In this document: one piece after another, positions 51,371 through 59,653 of the stretch
Position numbering within the stretch: the first letter of the stretch is position 1
Layout of the letters: every line of letters begins with the position of its first letter
Source: Capnocytophaga sputigena
Lineage (GTDB): Bacteria; Bacteroidota; Bacteroidia; Flavobacteriales; Flavobacteriaceae
Direction: 5' to 3'
Assembly (NCBI RefSeq): GCF_900446695.1
Contig: NZ_UAVP01000008.1
Location: 310,001 to 374,000, forward strand
Length of the DNA stretch: 64,000 nucleotides
The notes under the pieces: generated by a model
The model's database searches: none
Told to the model about the DNA's origin: nothing
Seen by the model: only the letters and a program-made list of their open reading frames with translations
Position numbers and translations under genes: made by a program

Positions 51371-51403
51371 TATATAGGGGCGTTTGCAAAACGCCCCTAT
51401 ATA
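51371..51403. repeat. REP-like palindrome, family A, longest copy
   Basis: 15-bp perfect arms (TATATAGGGGCGTTT and complement) around GCA; between the GH18-locus end and the acyl-CoA dehydrogenase start. Confidence 0.82.
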
Positions 51404-51486
51404 ACATAGTTCAAAGATAATTGATTATTATGACAATTGATTTGAATAATTGATTTTGGTAAAGTGTATGATTTACAATATTACAA

Positions 51487-52641
51487 TTATTCTGAAATTC
51501 TCATTTCAACAACATCGGGTTCTACGGAGAGACCTCTTCCGCTTTGATAAGCACCACGTCGTGAGGTGGCATCGCGGTGGTTTTTAGATTGGTCTTTCAC
51601 ATAGTAGTTACCGTCTTTTTGATATACATCAGTACCATTGAGTTTCCAATAGCCAAAGAGACCTTCGCTGTTAGGATCTACGCCAAGTTTGTTGTTTTTA
51701 AGCTCGTTGGCGGTACGTGCTACACTCCATACGCGGCATTCACTCATTTTACCTCTCCAAGTACGAGATCCATCGTAATCGTAAGCATAACCTATGAAGA
51801 AGTCACCATTGAGATTAAAGCTACTAACTGAGGCAGTTTTTTCGGCTACACGTTCTCCATCTACATAGATTTCAGTGCGTTTGGTAGCGCCATCAAACAC
51901 AAGGGCAACGTGATACCATTGTTTAGCAGCGAATTTTTTGGAAGGGTTGAATTGTACATTTCCAGCTACTTGAATTTGGTCGGCATCTACGGTAGTATCA
52001 CCAAAACGGAAGATAAGATTCCCTTCAGCTCCCATTACTGTACTGAGTTTTACAAAATTATCTACATAAATCATTGCCTCATAAGTAAGGGCATTGAATT
52101 TTGCCTTTTCGTCCATTGGGATAGAAAGGTATTTTCTACCTGTAAAATCGAATACTTTATTGATAACAATAGGTTTAGCCACCTCTACAAATAAGGTTTT
52201 AGCTTCGATAGTAGGGACACTTGCATCGGCTATAGTTACAGGGATTACATAGGTATTTCCTTCTTGTATAGTTGAAAGATTTGTAAGAGCTAACTGGCAA
52301 GGTTCGGCATAAACACTTCCTTTTTTAATCACAGAACTATTTTTCTGTAAGCTAAAGTTATTCGCTGGCATCATTTGGTATTTGGTGCCATTTTTAGCAT
52401 TATAGTCGGCTACCATTTGGGCATCACCTATTTGGTAGGTTACGTTCACATCGCTATCACTGATATTTGAGACACGGGCTGTGATGTTGAAAGCGTGACT
52501 ACTAACATTATTTTCTAATTTGAGTCGCTGTTGAGGTTGCTCAAAATAGACTTTAGTTTCCAACAATTCGTTTTCTTTGTCTTTACAAGCGTTCAGAGCC
52601 AAGAAAGCGAAGATTCCTATACAATATTTTATAAGTTTCAT
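51487..52641 (-). CDS. Surface lipoprotein with DUF1735 and LamG/ConA-like domains
   Basis: 384 residues. Lipid Cys19 (LALNAC) then KDKENE, a surface-export-like tail. Residues ~20-155 look like DUF1735 (GDAQMVADYNAKNGTKYQMM; YVIPVTIADA). Residues ~160-345 are a concanavalin/LamG-like jelly roll (QWYHVALVFDGATKRTEIYV; GDFFIGYAYDYDGSRTWRGK; GYWKLNG). No catalytic residues are evident, so it should bind glycan at the surface. It is the last gene of the SusC-SusD-GH18 operon, 12 nt after the GH18 stop. Confidence 0.85.
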   Translation of the reverse strand: MKLIKYCIGIFAFLALNACKDKENELLETKVYFEQPQQRLKLENNVSSHAFNITARVSNISDSDVNVTYQIGDAQMVADYNAKNGTKYQMMPANNFSLQKNSSVIKKGSVYAEPCQLALTNLSTIQEGNTYVIPVTIADASVPTIEAKTLFVEVAKPIVINKVFDFTGRKYLSIPMDEKAKFNALTYEAMIYVDNFVKLSTVMGAEGNLIFRFGDTTVDADQIQVAGNVQFNPSKKFAAKQWYHVALVFDGATKRTEIYVDGERVAEKTASVSSFNLNGDFFIGYAYDYDGSRTWRGKMSECRVWSVARTANELKNNKLGVDPNSEGLFGYWKLNGTDVYQKDGNYYVKDQSKNHRDATSRRGAYQSGRGLSVEPDVVEMRISE

Positions 52642-52653
52642 AAGGCTATAGTT

Positions 52654-53799
52654 TTAGGGTTGTGGATGTTTTTTCATATAATCGGCATAAGATTTATGCA
52701 TTAAATAAATGGCTTTACGCATCCATTTATAATCAGGCTGATTGTCGTAGTCGTTATCCATACGATAAGCGCCTACGCCTCCTTTAGGACCTTCAGTTGA
52801 ATTATATTCAGCTTGATCGAGTAGCGCTCCTCCTGATTTTGAATAAGACTCAAAGTTTTCAGTAAAAATGTGTTTACGTGTATTGTAATGCTCGCCAAAA
52901 GCATTTTTAACCCCTTGCACCCTATAATCAAGATTTCTATTACCGTAAGATTGTGAAATAAAATAATCAAAATAAGGGGCTGATTCTTTTTTCACATTCC
53001 ACAATTCACCATCTACCAATAAATAGCGACGTTTACCAGTATCGACAGTAGCTTTGGGTCCTAAGTATTTACCGAGTTCTTCTACCAAAACGTGCAAATA
53101 CTCACCTCTATCATAACCCCCTTTTAGGTTACCAAAACCATCGCCAGCGCCATCGGGTTCCCAGTCGATATCAAGCCCATCATAATCATATTTTATGATA
53201 GTATCGCAGAGCGCTTTGGCATATTTTCTAATAGCGGCAATATGGTCGGTAGAGCTTTGTACGCCACTGGTATAGCCCCAATAAGCCTCTTGCGCTTTTT
53301 TGATTTTATCGTTGAGCATCGCTTGAGAGTCACTAGGGTTTTCAGCTTTTATTTTATCGGCGATTGAAGAAGGGGTGATACCTGTACCGATATTGTGCAA
53401 GATAAAGCACACAAACACCTTAGTACCTTTTACCTTTTGCACATAAGCTTTATCGGCTTTTTTAGCTTCGCTGATACCAAAGGGTCCACTCCACATTGAC
53501 ACCATATCGATACTATCGGGCAAGGCAGACAAATAGCCTTTGCGCACGCTACCTTCTGGCGACCAGTTACTAAACCACCCGAAAGACACGGGGCGACCGT
53601 AGTTTTCGGCAGTTTTTTTCCAAGCGCGCAAGGAAGCATAGTGAGCATCGCGTTCTTCAGGGCTGAGCGTATTAGCTCCCCCATTGTGGTCTATTTCCTT
53701 ATTCTCTACCTCCGTCCATTTTTCGCAGGAAGTAAGAGAGAAACCTATCATCAATATTGCTATACTGATAATTTTAGATATATACTTCATAACTTTCAT
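52654..53799 (-). CDS. GH18 endo-beta-N-acetylglucosaminidase-like lipoprotein
   Basis: 381 residues. Lipid Cys25 (FSLTSC). The GH18 catalytic motif DGLDIDWE is at 207-214 with the acid Glu214, preceded by the strands KVFVCFILHNIGTG and the helix that ends YAKALCDTIIKY. The late ISQSYGN (near 290) is in the right place for the Tyr that holds the N-acetyl group. The length and motif spacing fit endo F/H-type enzymes that cut the chitobiose core of N-glycans more than chitinases. It would act at the surface next to SusCD. Capnocytophaga canimorsus uses a similar GpdCDGEF system on host IgG and other glycoproteins. Confidence 0.88.
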   Translation of the reverse strand: MKVMKYISKIISIAILMIGFSLTSCEKWTEVENKEIDHNGGANTLSPEERDAHYASLRAWKKTAENYGRPVSFGWFSNWSPEGSVRKGYLSALPDSIDMVSMWSGPFGISEAKKADKAYVQKVKGTKVFVCFILHNIGTGITPSSIADKIKAENPSDSQAMLNDKIKKAQEAYWGYTSGVQSSTDHIAAIRKYAKALCDTIIKYDYDGLDIDWEPDGAGDGFGNLKGGYDRGEYLHVLVEELGKYLGPKATVDTGKRRYLLVDGELWNVKKESAPYFDYFISQSYGNRNLDYRVQGVKNAFGEHYNTRKHIFTENFESYSKSGGALLDQAEYNSTEGPKGGVGAYRMDNDYDNQPDYKWMRKAIYLMHKSYADYMKKHPQP

Positions 53800-53812
53800 A
53801 GTATTTTAAACG

Positions 53813-55411
53813 TTAGTTCTTTTTATCCCACCAAACTTTGGTAGCACCAGTATTGGCACCGCCTAAGAGTTGTAAAGCACGTGCTAAATATACTTTATCC
53901 TCGGCAGTGAGTTTGCTTTCTGGATAAGGTATGCGGCGCACTCCCTGCTCAGTAGAGATAACTCCTCCACTGGTATTTTGGACTACTTTATGGAGTTTAG
54001 GGTAGCCTGTACGACGCCATTCAGTCCATGCTTCTTGACCATTAGGGTAAAGAGCAATCCATTTTTGAGTGATAATTTTTTCTAATTTTTCCTCGGTAGT
54101 ACCTTGCCACTGAGTAGTAGCTTGAGTAGGAGCATCGGCATTTCCTAACCAGCTAGCATAATAGTCAGCAGGTTCTTTACCTGAAGTGAGATAAGGATCT
54201 ACTTGAGCTACATTGATATCGTTCTCAGCAAAAGAAGTCTCTACACCTTTTTTATACAAATCTTCAGGAGTTCCTCCCATATTCCATCCCATTAAAGCAC
54301 CTTCTGCTCTTAGGAAATATACTTCGGAAGCACGCATCCAATAGGTAGGAGTAGTTTTCTCTATATTAGGCAAGGAAAAACTTTTAAAAGATGTTGATTT
54401 CCACCCTGCTCCCGTAGGTAAAGCTTGATATTTAGCTCCAGCAAAAGGTACATTTTGAGCGTATCGACTATCACTAGGTTTGAAATATTTCATCAAGCGA
54501 GGATCTTCATAACCTACTAAATAAGAGAACATAGAAGACCCCATACGAGTTTCGCCATATTGGTTTGCAAAGGTTTCGATATTATTTACAAAACTAAGTC
54601 CAGCACCTTCTCTCATTTTAGCCTCATCAGCCTTATCGGTCATTACTCCTAAAGTTTGATTGATAGCCTGTTCAGCATATTGTTGAGCTTTGGCAGGAGC
54701 GGCATAACGTATGCGCATTGCCAAGCGCAACATTAGTGAATTAGCATATTTTATCCATTTGCTCACATCACCAGCATATACAGCATCATATTTAGGCAAC
54801 AAGGCACCTCCTTGTTCATATTTAGTTTGCAATACTGCAATAGCAGCTGTAAGATCATCAAAAAATGCTTGATATACTTCTTCTTGGCTATCATAAGGAA
54901 CCCTTAACAAGCCTTTTCCAGCTTGTTTGTAAGGAATAGGTCCAAACATATCGGCAGTTTTATGCCAAGCTGAAATTTTGAGTATTTGTGCCAAAGCAAA
55001 AGCTTCGGGGAAGTTACTCTTTTCAGCATCTTCTTTCACACTGCTCCAAAGGGGTAACATTTTAGTATAAGAGCTGCTATATGAGGCTTCGTACCATCTT
55101 TCTAAAAGGAAATAGGTAGTATTATTTTTCCCGTTATCCCAATCTTGGTTTTGAGCAAAATAACCACTCCACGTATCGGCTGCTAAGTGGTAAGCCACTT
55201 GATATTGGTTTATAACACTTGTACCATCAGCTTGTGTACCTACAGGTACTACTTGTGCTTGCATAGAGGTAATTTTTGCCCCAATAGTAATACCATCTCT
55301 CTTGCCCATTTCTTGGGTTACCCCAAAGGCATCGGTGTTGATTTCTTCAAATTTGTTACAAGAAACCGCAGCAAGAGCTATAGAGGTGTATATAAATAAT
55401 CTCTTTTTCAT
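53813..55411 (-). CDS. SusD-like glycan-binding lipoprotein
   Basis: 532 residues. Lipid Cys19 (LAAVSC) followed by NKFEEINTDAFGV, the SusD/RagB start of the SusD-like 2 type. AYHLAADTWSGYFAQNQDW and the late ERIITQKWIALYP-like helix (KIITQKWIALYPNGQEAWTE) are family marks. It forms the lid over the SusC barrel encoded 4 nt upstream and should capture the glycan freed by the downstream GH18 enzyme. Confidence 0.92.
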   Translation of the reverse strand: MKKRLFIYTSIALAAVSCNKFEEINTDAFGVTQEMGKRDGITIGAKITSMQAQVVPVGTQADGTSVINQYQVAYHLAADTWSGYFAQNQDWDNGKNNTTYFLLERWYEASYSSSYTKMLPLWSSVKEDAEKSNFPEAFALAQILKISAWHKTADMFGPIPYKQAGKGLLRVPYDSQEEVYQAFFDDLTAAIAVLQTKYEQGGALLPKYDAVYAGDVSKWIKYANSLMLRLAMRIRYAAPAKAQQYAEQAINQTLGVMTDKADEAKMREGAGLSFVNNIETFANQYGETRMGSSMFSYLVGYEDPRLMKYFKPSDSRYAQNVPFAGAKYQALPTGAGWKSTSFKSFSLPNIEKTTPTYWMRASEVYFLRAEGALMGWNMGGTPEDLYKKGVETSFAENDINVAQVDPYLTSGKEPADYYASWLGNADAPTQATTQWQGTTEEKLEKIITQKWIALYPNGQEAWTEWRRTGYPKLHKVVQNTSGGVISTEQGVRRIPYPESKLTAEDKVYLARALQLLGGANTGATKVWWDKKN

Positions 55412-55415
55412 AACA

Positions 55416-58400
55416 TTACAATTTTACTTTTACGTTAAATCCTATACTACGCAAGCTAGGTTGCATAAAATAGTCGTTACCTTGACCATAAGTAGCGGTA
55501 GAAGGGGTAAGCTCAGGATCGAAAGGAGCTTTGTTGTAAATCATCCACACGTTGTTACCTATCACCGATACAGTAAGTTCATCAATTTTCTTTTTAAACC
55601 ATTTTGCAGGGAAAGTATAGCTTACCGCTAATTCTTGCAAGCGTACATTGGTAGCATCATAAGTGTAATAGCCTGCTAACTCACTATCGCCTGTACCTAC
55701 TAATTCGTAATATTTTTTAGCGTCATATTTACCTTGACCAGGGAGTGCTACACCTCCATTATCACGGGCAATAGCTGAAGTTTTAGACACTCCAAAACGA
55801 TCTAATATCGCTTGAGTAGAAGAAGTTACGATACCTCCAAAACGACCACTGACAAGGAAACTCAATCCAAAACCTTTATAACCAAAGGAGTTGTTCCAAC
55901 CCAAAAGGAAATCGGGAGTGGTTTTGCCTAAATACACTGGTTTTTGGTTCTCTAAAGTTAAATCGCCACTTTCAGGAATATTGATGTAACCTTGATTGTC
56001 TTTTTTCAAGAATTTAGAGGCATATACATCACTGATACTACCTCCTTTTTTAAGGATAGTTCTACCATTTTCTTTGCTCACTTCATCTATATTGAAAGGT
56101 TGCTCAATAAAAGGGTGTTTATAGTTTTTTACCATTTTCTTAATCACGTTTTTATTACGAGTATAAGAAACTGAACTAGCAATATCCACACCGCCTATTT
56201 GGTTGCGATAACCTACACTCAATTCTATACCGCTATTTTGCACATCACCCGCTTGCAAATAGATATATTTATAACCTGTAGATTCTGGTAGGTTAGCGAT
56301 AAAGGTTTGGTTATAAGTATTAGAGCGATACCAAGTAGATTCGATATTAAAGTGTTTGAAGAGTCGCAAGCTAAGCCCTAATTCATAAGATTTAGTACGT
56401 TCTGCTTTAAAATCGGCATACGGATATATCTCTTCAGGTTTGATCACACCTCCTATAATTTTTTGGGTAATAGTACCAGGAGTACGACCTGACCAAGCGA
56501 TAGGTGAAGCCACTTCAGTATATGAACTTCTCACTTTGAAATAATTCAAGAAAGCAGGCATCTCACCCATTTCGGAAATCACGGCAGAAAAACCAATTGA
56601 AGGGTAGAAATAAGATTCTTCTGCTGAATTTACTAAGCGAGAATCCCATTCGTTACGTCCTGAAAGAGTAAGATAAGCACAACGTTTGAAGCCTATTTCG
56701 GCATTTCCAAACACTGCTACATTGCGTCGGCGGGCATCGCCATATCTTTCGGTTATTTTGCCTTCAGAAGGTGTGATGTTTTGGATCGCAAATAGGTTAG
56801 GAACTAATTGCAAGTTACCACCATAACCACGTTCTATAGCATCAAAGTCGGAATAGCTACCCCCTAAGTTAAGCATCAAACTCCAATCATCAAAAAACTG
56901 TTTGTTGATAGTTCCGATCACATCGGTATAGAATTGATGATCGTTGTAGTTTGCATATTCATAAGCTCCATTAGGTTTGGCAAATATTTCATTTGATGAA
57001 GCGTAGAGTTTGCGTTCAAAATTGATATAACTCTTATCTAAACGCGCACGAGCTGCAACATTTGCCCAAGAGGTAATTTTGTAGCTAAGCCCTGCATTGA
57101 ACATAAATCGGTCTTTGTTGTTAGATGCTAAGTTGCGATAGGCTGTCCAATAAGGGTTTTGAGGAGCAAATCTACTTTCGCTAATAGGCCAATATTGAGT
57201 AGCAAAATAACGAGAAGTATCGTAGCGTTCAAAAGTTTTTACTTTTTCAAAATCCTCACCACGAGGGTAGAGATAGGCAGCTACAATAGGGTTCCAATAC
57301 TCACCTTGAGAGACCATATTCATATCTTTTTGTTTGATATATGAAGCTCCCAAATCTAATTGTACTTTATCTTCAAAAAGCGAAGTAGTGTTACGCACAT
57401 TGAAGTTATAGCGGTGGTAGCTATTGTTAGGTACTACACCATTATTGTTAGTACTCGCTGCTGAGAAGAAGGTTTGATTGGTTTTATTACCCGCTGTAAG
57501 GGTGAACGAGTTGATAAAATTAGTACCTGTTTCAAAGAAGTCTTTTGCAGGGTCATAGCTGCTAGGAGTTGCCAATTTGCTACCCCAACTGCTATATTGC
57601 CCACTGCGGTTGCCATAAGTGTTTTGGAATTCAGGCAATATAAAAGGTTTGCTAAACTCGGTAGTAGAAGAGAGTGAGATTTGCATTTTGCCTTCTTTAC
57701 CTTTTTTGGTATTGATAAGGATCACCCCATTGGCAGCGTTACTACCATAAAGGGCAGCTGCCGAAGGACCACTAAGCACTGAGATGCTCTCAATATCTTC
57801 AGGGTTGAAGTCGGCGATACCTTCACTACCTACACGACCTTCACCTTTGATACCACTGTTATCACCACCAGCTTGGGTGTTGAAAAGCGGAATCCCGTCC
57901 ACCACATAAAGCACGTTGTTACTACCTTCAATAGATTTCTCACCGCGCATTATCACACGAGTAGCACCTCCTGGTCCTGAAGCACTTTTGTTGATAGTAA
58001 CCCCTGCAACTTTACCGTTGAGGCTGTTCACAAAGTTAGGCGCTTTCACTTTGGTGAGTTCTTCGGATTTCACCTGTTGCACGTTGTAGCTCAACGCTTT
58101 TTCTTCGCGCTTGATACCTAAAGCGGTTACCACCACCTCGGAGAGTTGTTGGGTTTCCTCTTTGAGGACAACATTCATATTCAGTGTTTTGCCAGCTCCT
58201 GTTACCTTTTTGTCTTGAGCGACATATCCCACTGAACTAAACTCAATAGTTTCACCTTCTTTGGCTTGGAGGGTAAATTTCCCGTCAAAATCGGTAGAAA
58301 CACCACGTGTAGTGCCTTTTACCACCACACTCACCCCAATGAGCGGGGTTTTGCTTTCATCAGTAACGACACCCGTTACCGTTTTATCTTGTGCATAAAG

Positions 58401-58457
58401 TCCTCCAAAAAGTAAGAAAAAGACACTAAACACAAAGAATAGCTTAGGGTAATTCAT
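55416..58457 (-). CDS. SusC-like TonB-dependent glycan transporter
   Basis: 1013 residues from ATG 58457 (a TTG 8 codons upstream is rejected). A signal peptide ends at GLYAQ, then a carboxypeptidase-like domain (VTGVVTDESKTPLIGVSVVV), the TonB plug (VVVTALGIKREEKALSYNVQ; GADxxVI-type SGPSAAALYGSNAANGVILI) and a barrel to the C-terminal FNVKVKL. With the SusD gene it opens the operon susC-susD-GH18-DUF1735. Import of N-glycan oligosaccharides is inferred from the GH18 neighbour. Confidence 0.95.
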   Translation of the reverse strand: MNYPKLFFVFSVFFLLFGGLYAQDKTVTGVVTDESKTPLIGVSVVVKGTTRGVSTDFDGKFTLQAKEGETIEFSSVGYVAQDKKVTGAGKTLNMNVVLKEETQQLSEVVVTALGIKREEKALSYNVQQVKSEELTKVKAPNFVNSLNGKVAGVTINKSASGPGGATRVIMRGEKSIEGSNNVLYVVDGIPLFNTQAGGDNSGIKGEGRVGSEGIADFNPEDIESISVLSGPSAAALYGSNAANGVILINTKKGKEGKMQISLSSTTEFSKPFILPEFQNTYGNRSGQYSSWGSKLATPSSYDPAKDFFETGTNFINSFTLTAGNKTNQTFFSAASTNNNGVVPNNSYHRYNFNVRNTTSLFEDKVQLDLGASYIKQKDMNMVSQGEYWNPIVAAYLYPRGEDFEKVKTFERYDTSRYFATQYWPISESRFAPQNPYWTAYRNLASNNKDRFMFNAGLSYKITSWANVAARARLDKSYINFERKLYASSNEIFAKPNGAYEYANYNDHQFYTDVIGTINKQFFDDWSLMLNLGGSYSDFDAIERGYGGNLQLVPNLFAIQNITPSEGKITERYGDARRRNVAVFGNAEIGFKRCAYLTLSGRNEWDSRLVNSAEESYFYPSIGFSAVISEMGEMPAFLNYFKVRSSYTEVASPIAWSGRTPGTITQKIIGGVIKPEEIYPYADFKAERTKSYELGLSLRLFKHFNIESTWYRSNTYNQTFIANLPESTGYKYIYLQAGDVQNSGIELSVGYRNQIGGVDIASSVSYTRNKNVIKKMVKNYKHPFIEQPFNIDEVSKENGRTILKKGGSISDVYASKFLKKDNQGYINIPESGDLTLENQKPVYLGKTTPDFLLGWNNSFGYKGFGLSFLVSGRFGGIVTSSTQAILDRFGVSKTSAIARDNGGVALPGQGKYDAKKYYELVGTGDSELAGYYTYDATNVRLQELAVSYTFPAKWFKKKIDELTVSVIGNNVWMIYNKAPFDPELTPSTATYGQGNDYFMQPSLRSIGFNVKVKL

Positions 58458-58483
58458 AAAATAAATGTTAAAAATTGACAATG

Positions 58484-58491
58484 CAAAAGTA
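58484..58491 (-). promoter_or_regulatory. -7 box of the SusC-GH18 operon
   Basis: TACTTTTG on the minus strand, 26 nt before ATG 58457. The -33 region reads GTTTCG, a weak match, so activation by a regulator is possible. Confidence 0.45.
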
Positions 58492-58698
58492 TAATTTTAT
58501 CTTAAACGAAACAAGAAAAAAGCAGACGTTTTTTAAAAATAACTAAAAGAAGCTATGTTTGTTAGTTTATATAGAAAAAAGCACAAGAAAACTATGTTTG
58601 TACGCTATAAAAAATCTAAAAATGAAAGGAAGTTGGGACGTTTTTCTTTTTAACACAATAAAGGCAATAAAAAGGGCGGTTTTAACAAAAAATTATCT

Positions 58699-58772
58699 AA
58701 ATAACGAGAGACGAATGATGAATGACAAATGACGAGAGACGAATGACAAGAGACGAGGGACGAGGGGTGGAA
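58699..58772. repeat. 7-bp-period array, GACGAAT type
   Basis: About ten heptamers (gagagac, gaatgat, gaatgac, aaatgac, gagagac, gaatgac, aagagac, gagggac). Confidence 0.78.
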
Positions 58773-58794
58773 GTGACAAATAACGATTTAGAGA

Positions 58795-58825
58795 TTTGAA
58801 GGTTTGGGGATTATTGCTATTTTTG
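58795..58825 (+). promoter_or_regulatory. trmN6 promoter
   Basis: TTTG (58795-58798), 19 nt, TATTTTTG (58818-58825), full consensus, 48 nt before the ATG. Confidence 0.72.
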
Positions 58826-58873
58826 CGGCGAAAACCCTGAATCCTGACACCTGAAACCTAACACCTAGCAACT

Positions 58874-59578
58874 ATGAGCTTTCAATTTAAACAATTTAGT
58901 GTAAAGCAGGAGCAAACTGCAATGAAAATAGGCACTGATAGCGTACTTCTCGGCGCGTGGACTCCTCTTGAACAACCTCAAAGTATTTTGGATATTGGGG
59001 CTGGTACGGGCTTACTCGCCCTAATGCTCGCTCAGCGCTGTGATGCCCTTACCATAGATGCTGTGGAAATAGATGAACACGCCTATATAGAATGCACTGA
59101 AAATTTTGAAGCAAGTCCGTGGGGCGACCGACTTTTTTGTTATCACGCATCTTTTGAAGAGTTTTTTACTGAAATGGATGAGCCTTACGACTTGATTATC
59201 TCTAACCCTCCTTTCTACCCTACCGATTATAAAACTCCTGAAAAAGCACGCAACACCGCCCGTTTTAGCGATGCGTTGCCTCCTAAACAACTCTTAGAGG
59301 GTGTGAATCGTTTGTTAGCCATTGAAGGGAAGTTTAGCGTCATTCTCCCATATACCGAAAGTGAAGGTTTTATTACTTTGGCAGCTACTTTCGGGCTTTT
59401 TCCTCAACAAATCACTCATACACGCGGCAATGCACAAAGCGAACTCAAACGCAGTATGATGCTCTTTGCTCGCGCCCCTCAAGCCTCCTACCCCATTGAT
59501 ATCCTTACTATTGAAAAAGAACGAGGGGTATATACCGAAGCATATAAAGCACTTACAAAAGAGTTTTATTTGAAGTGA
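58874..59578 (+). CDS. trmN6: tRNA1(Val) (adenine-37-N6)-methyltransferase TrmN6
   Basis: 234 residues. The start FKQFSVKQEQTAMKIGTDSV, the SAM motif LDIGAGTGLLALMLAQR (about 38-54) and the catalytic motif SNPPFYPTDYK (about 115-125) match YfiC/TrmN6. It methylates A37 of tRNA-Val. The gene is a single unit with a consensus promoter, a heptamer array directly before its ATG and a shared terminator after it. Confidence 0.92.
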   Translation: MSFQFKQFSVKQEQTAMKIGTDSVLLGAWTPLEQPQSILDIGAGTGLLALMLAQRCDALTIDAVEIDEHAYIECTENFEASPWGDRLFCYHASFEEFFTEMDEPYDLIISNPPFYPTDYKTPEKARNTARFSDALPPKQLLEGVNRLLAIEGKFSVILPYTESEGFITLAATFGLFPQQITHTRGNAQSELKRSMMLFARAPQASYPIDILTIEKERGVYTEAYKALTKEFYLK

Positions 59579-59597
59579 AGCGTAAGAAATGAAAATT

Positions 59598-59636
59598 AAA
59601 AAAGGCTATTCAGCGGGATGCTGAACAGCCTTTTTT
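59598..59636. terminator. Bidirectional terminator between trmN6 and the T9SS cargo gene
   Basis: 17-bp stem (59598-59614 with 59620-59636) with one A-C mismatch, loop GGGAT, T-runs on both strands. Confidence 0.88.
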
Positions 59637-59653
59637 GTGCTTTATCCTTAGGG

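Larger units (their letters stand above)
58458..58873. other. Gene-free divergent spacer susC/trmN6 (416 bp)
   Basis: Contains the susC -7 box TACTTTTG on the minus strand (58484-58491, weak -33), two direct CTATGTTTG strings (58553, 58592), a 7-bp-period array of the GACGAAT family (58699-58772), the trmN6 promoter (58795-58825) and a second array (58835-58872) that touches the trmN6 start. I see no gene. Confidence 0.6.

Noticed and set aside
58622-58732. 36-codon plus-strand frame starting MKGSWDVFLF after a TATGTTTG box
   Set aside because: It runs into a heptamer array, has no -33 box and no recognisable product.
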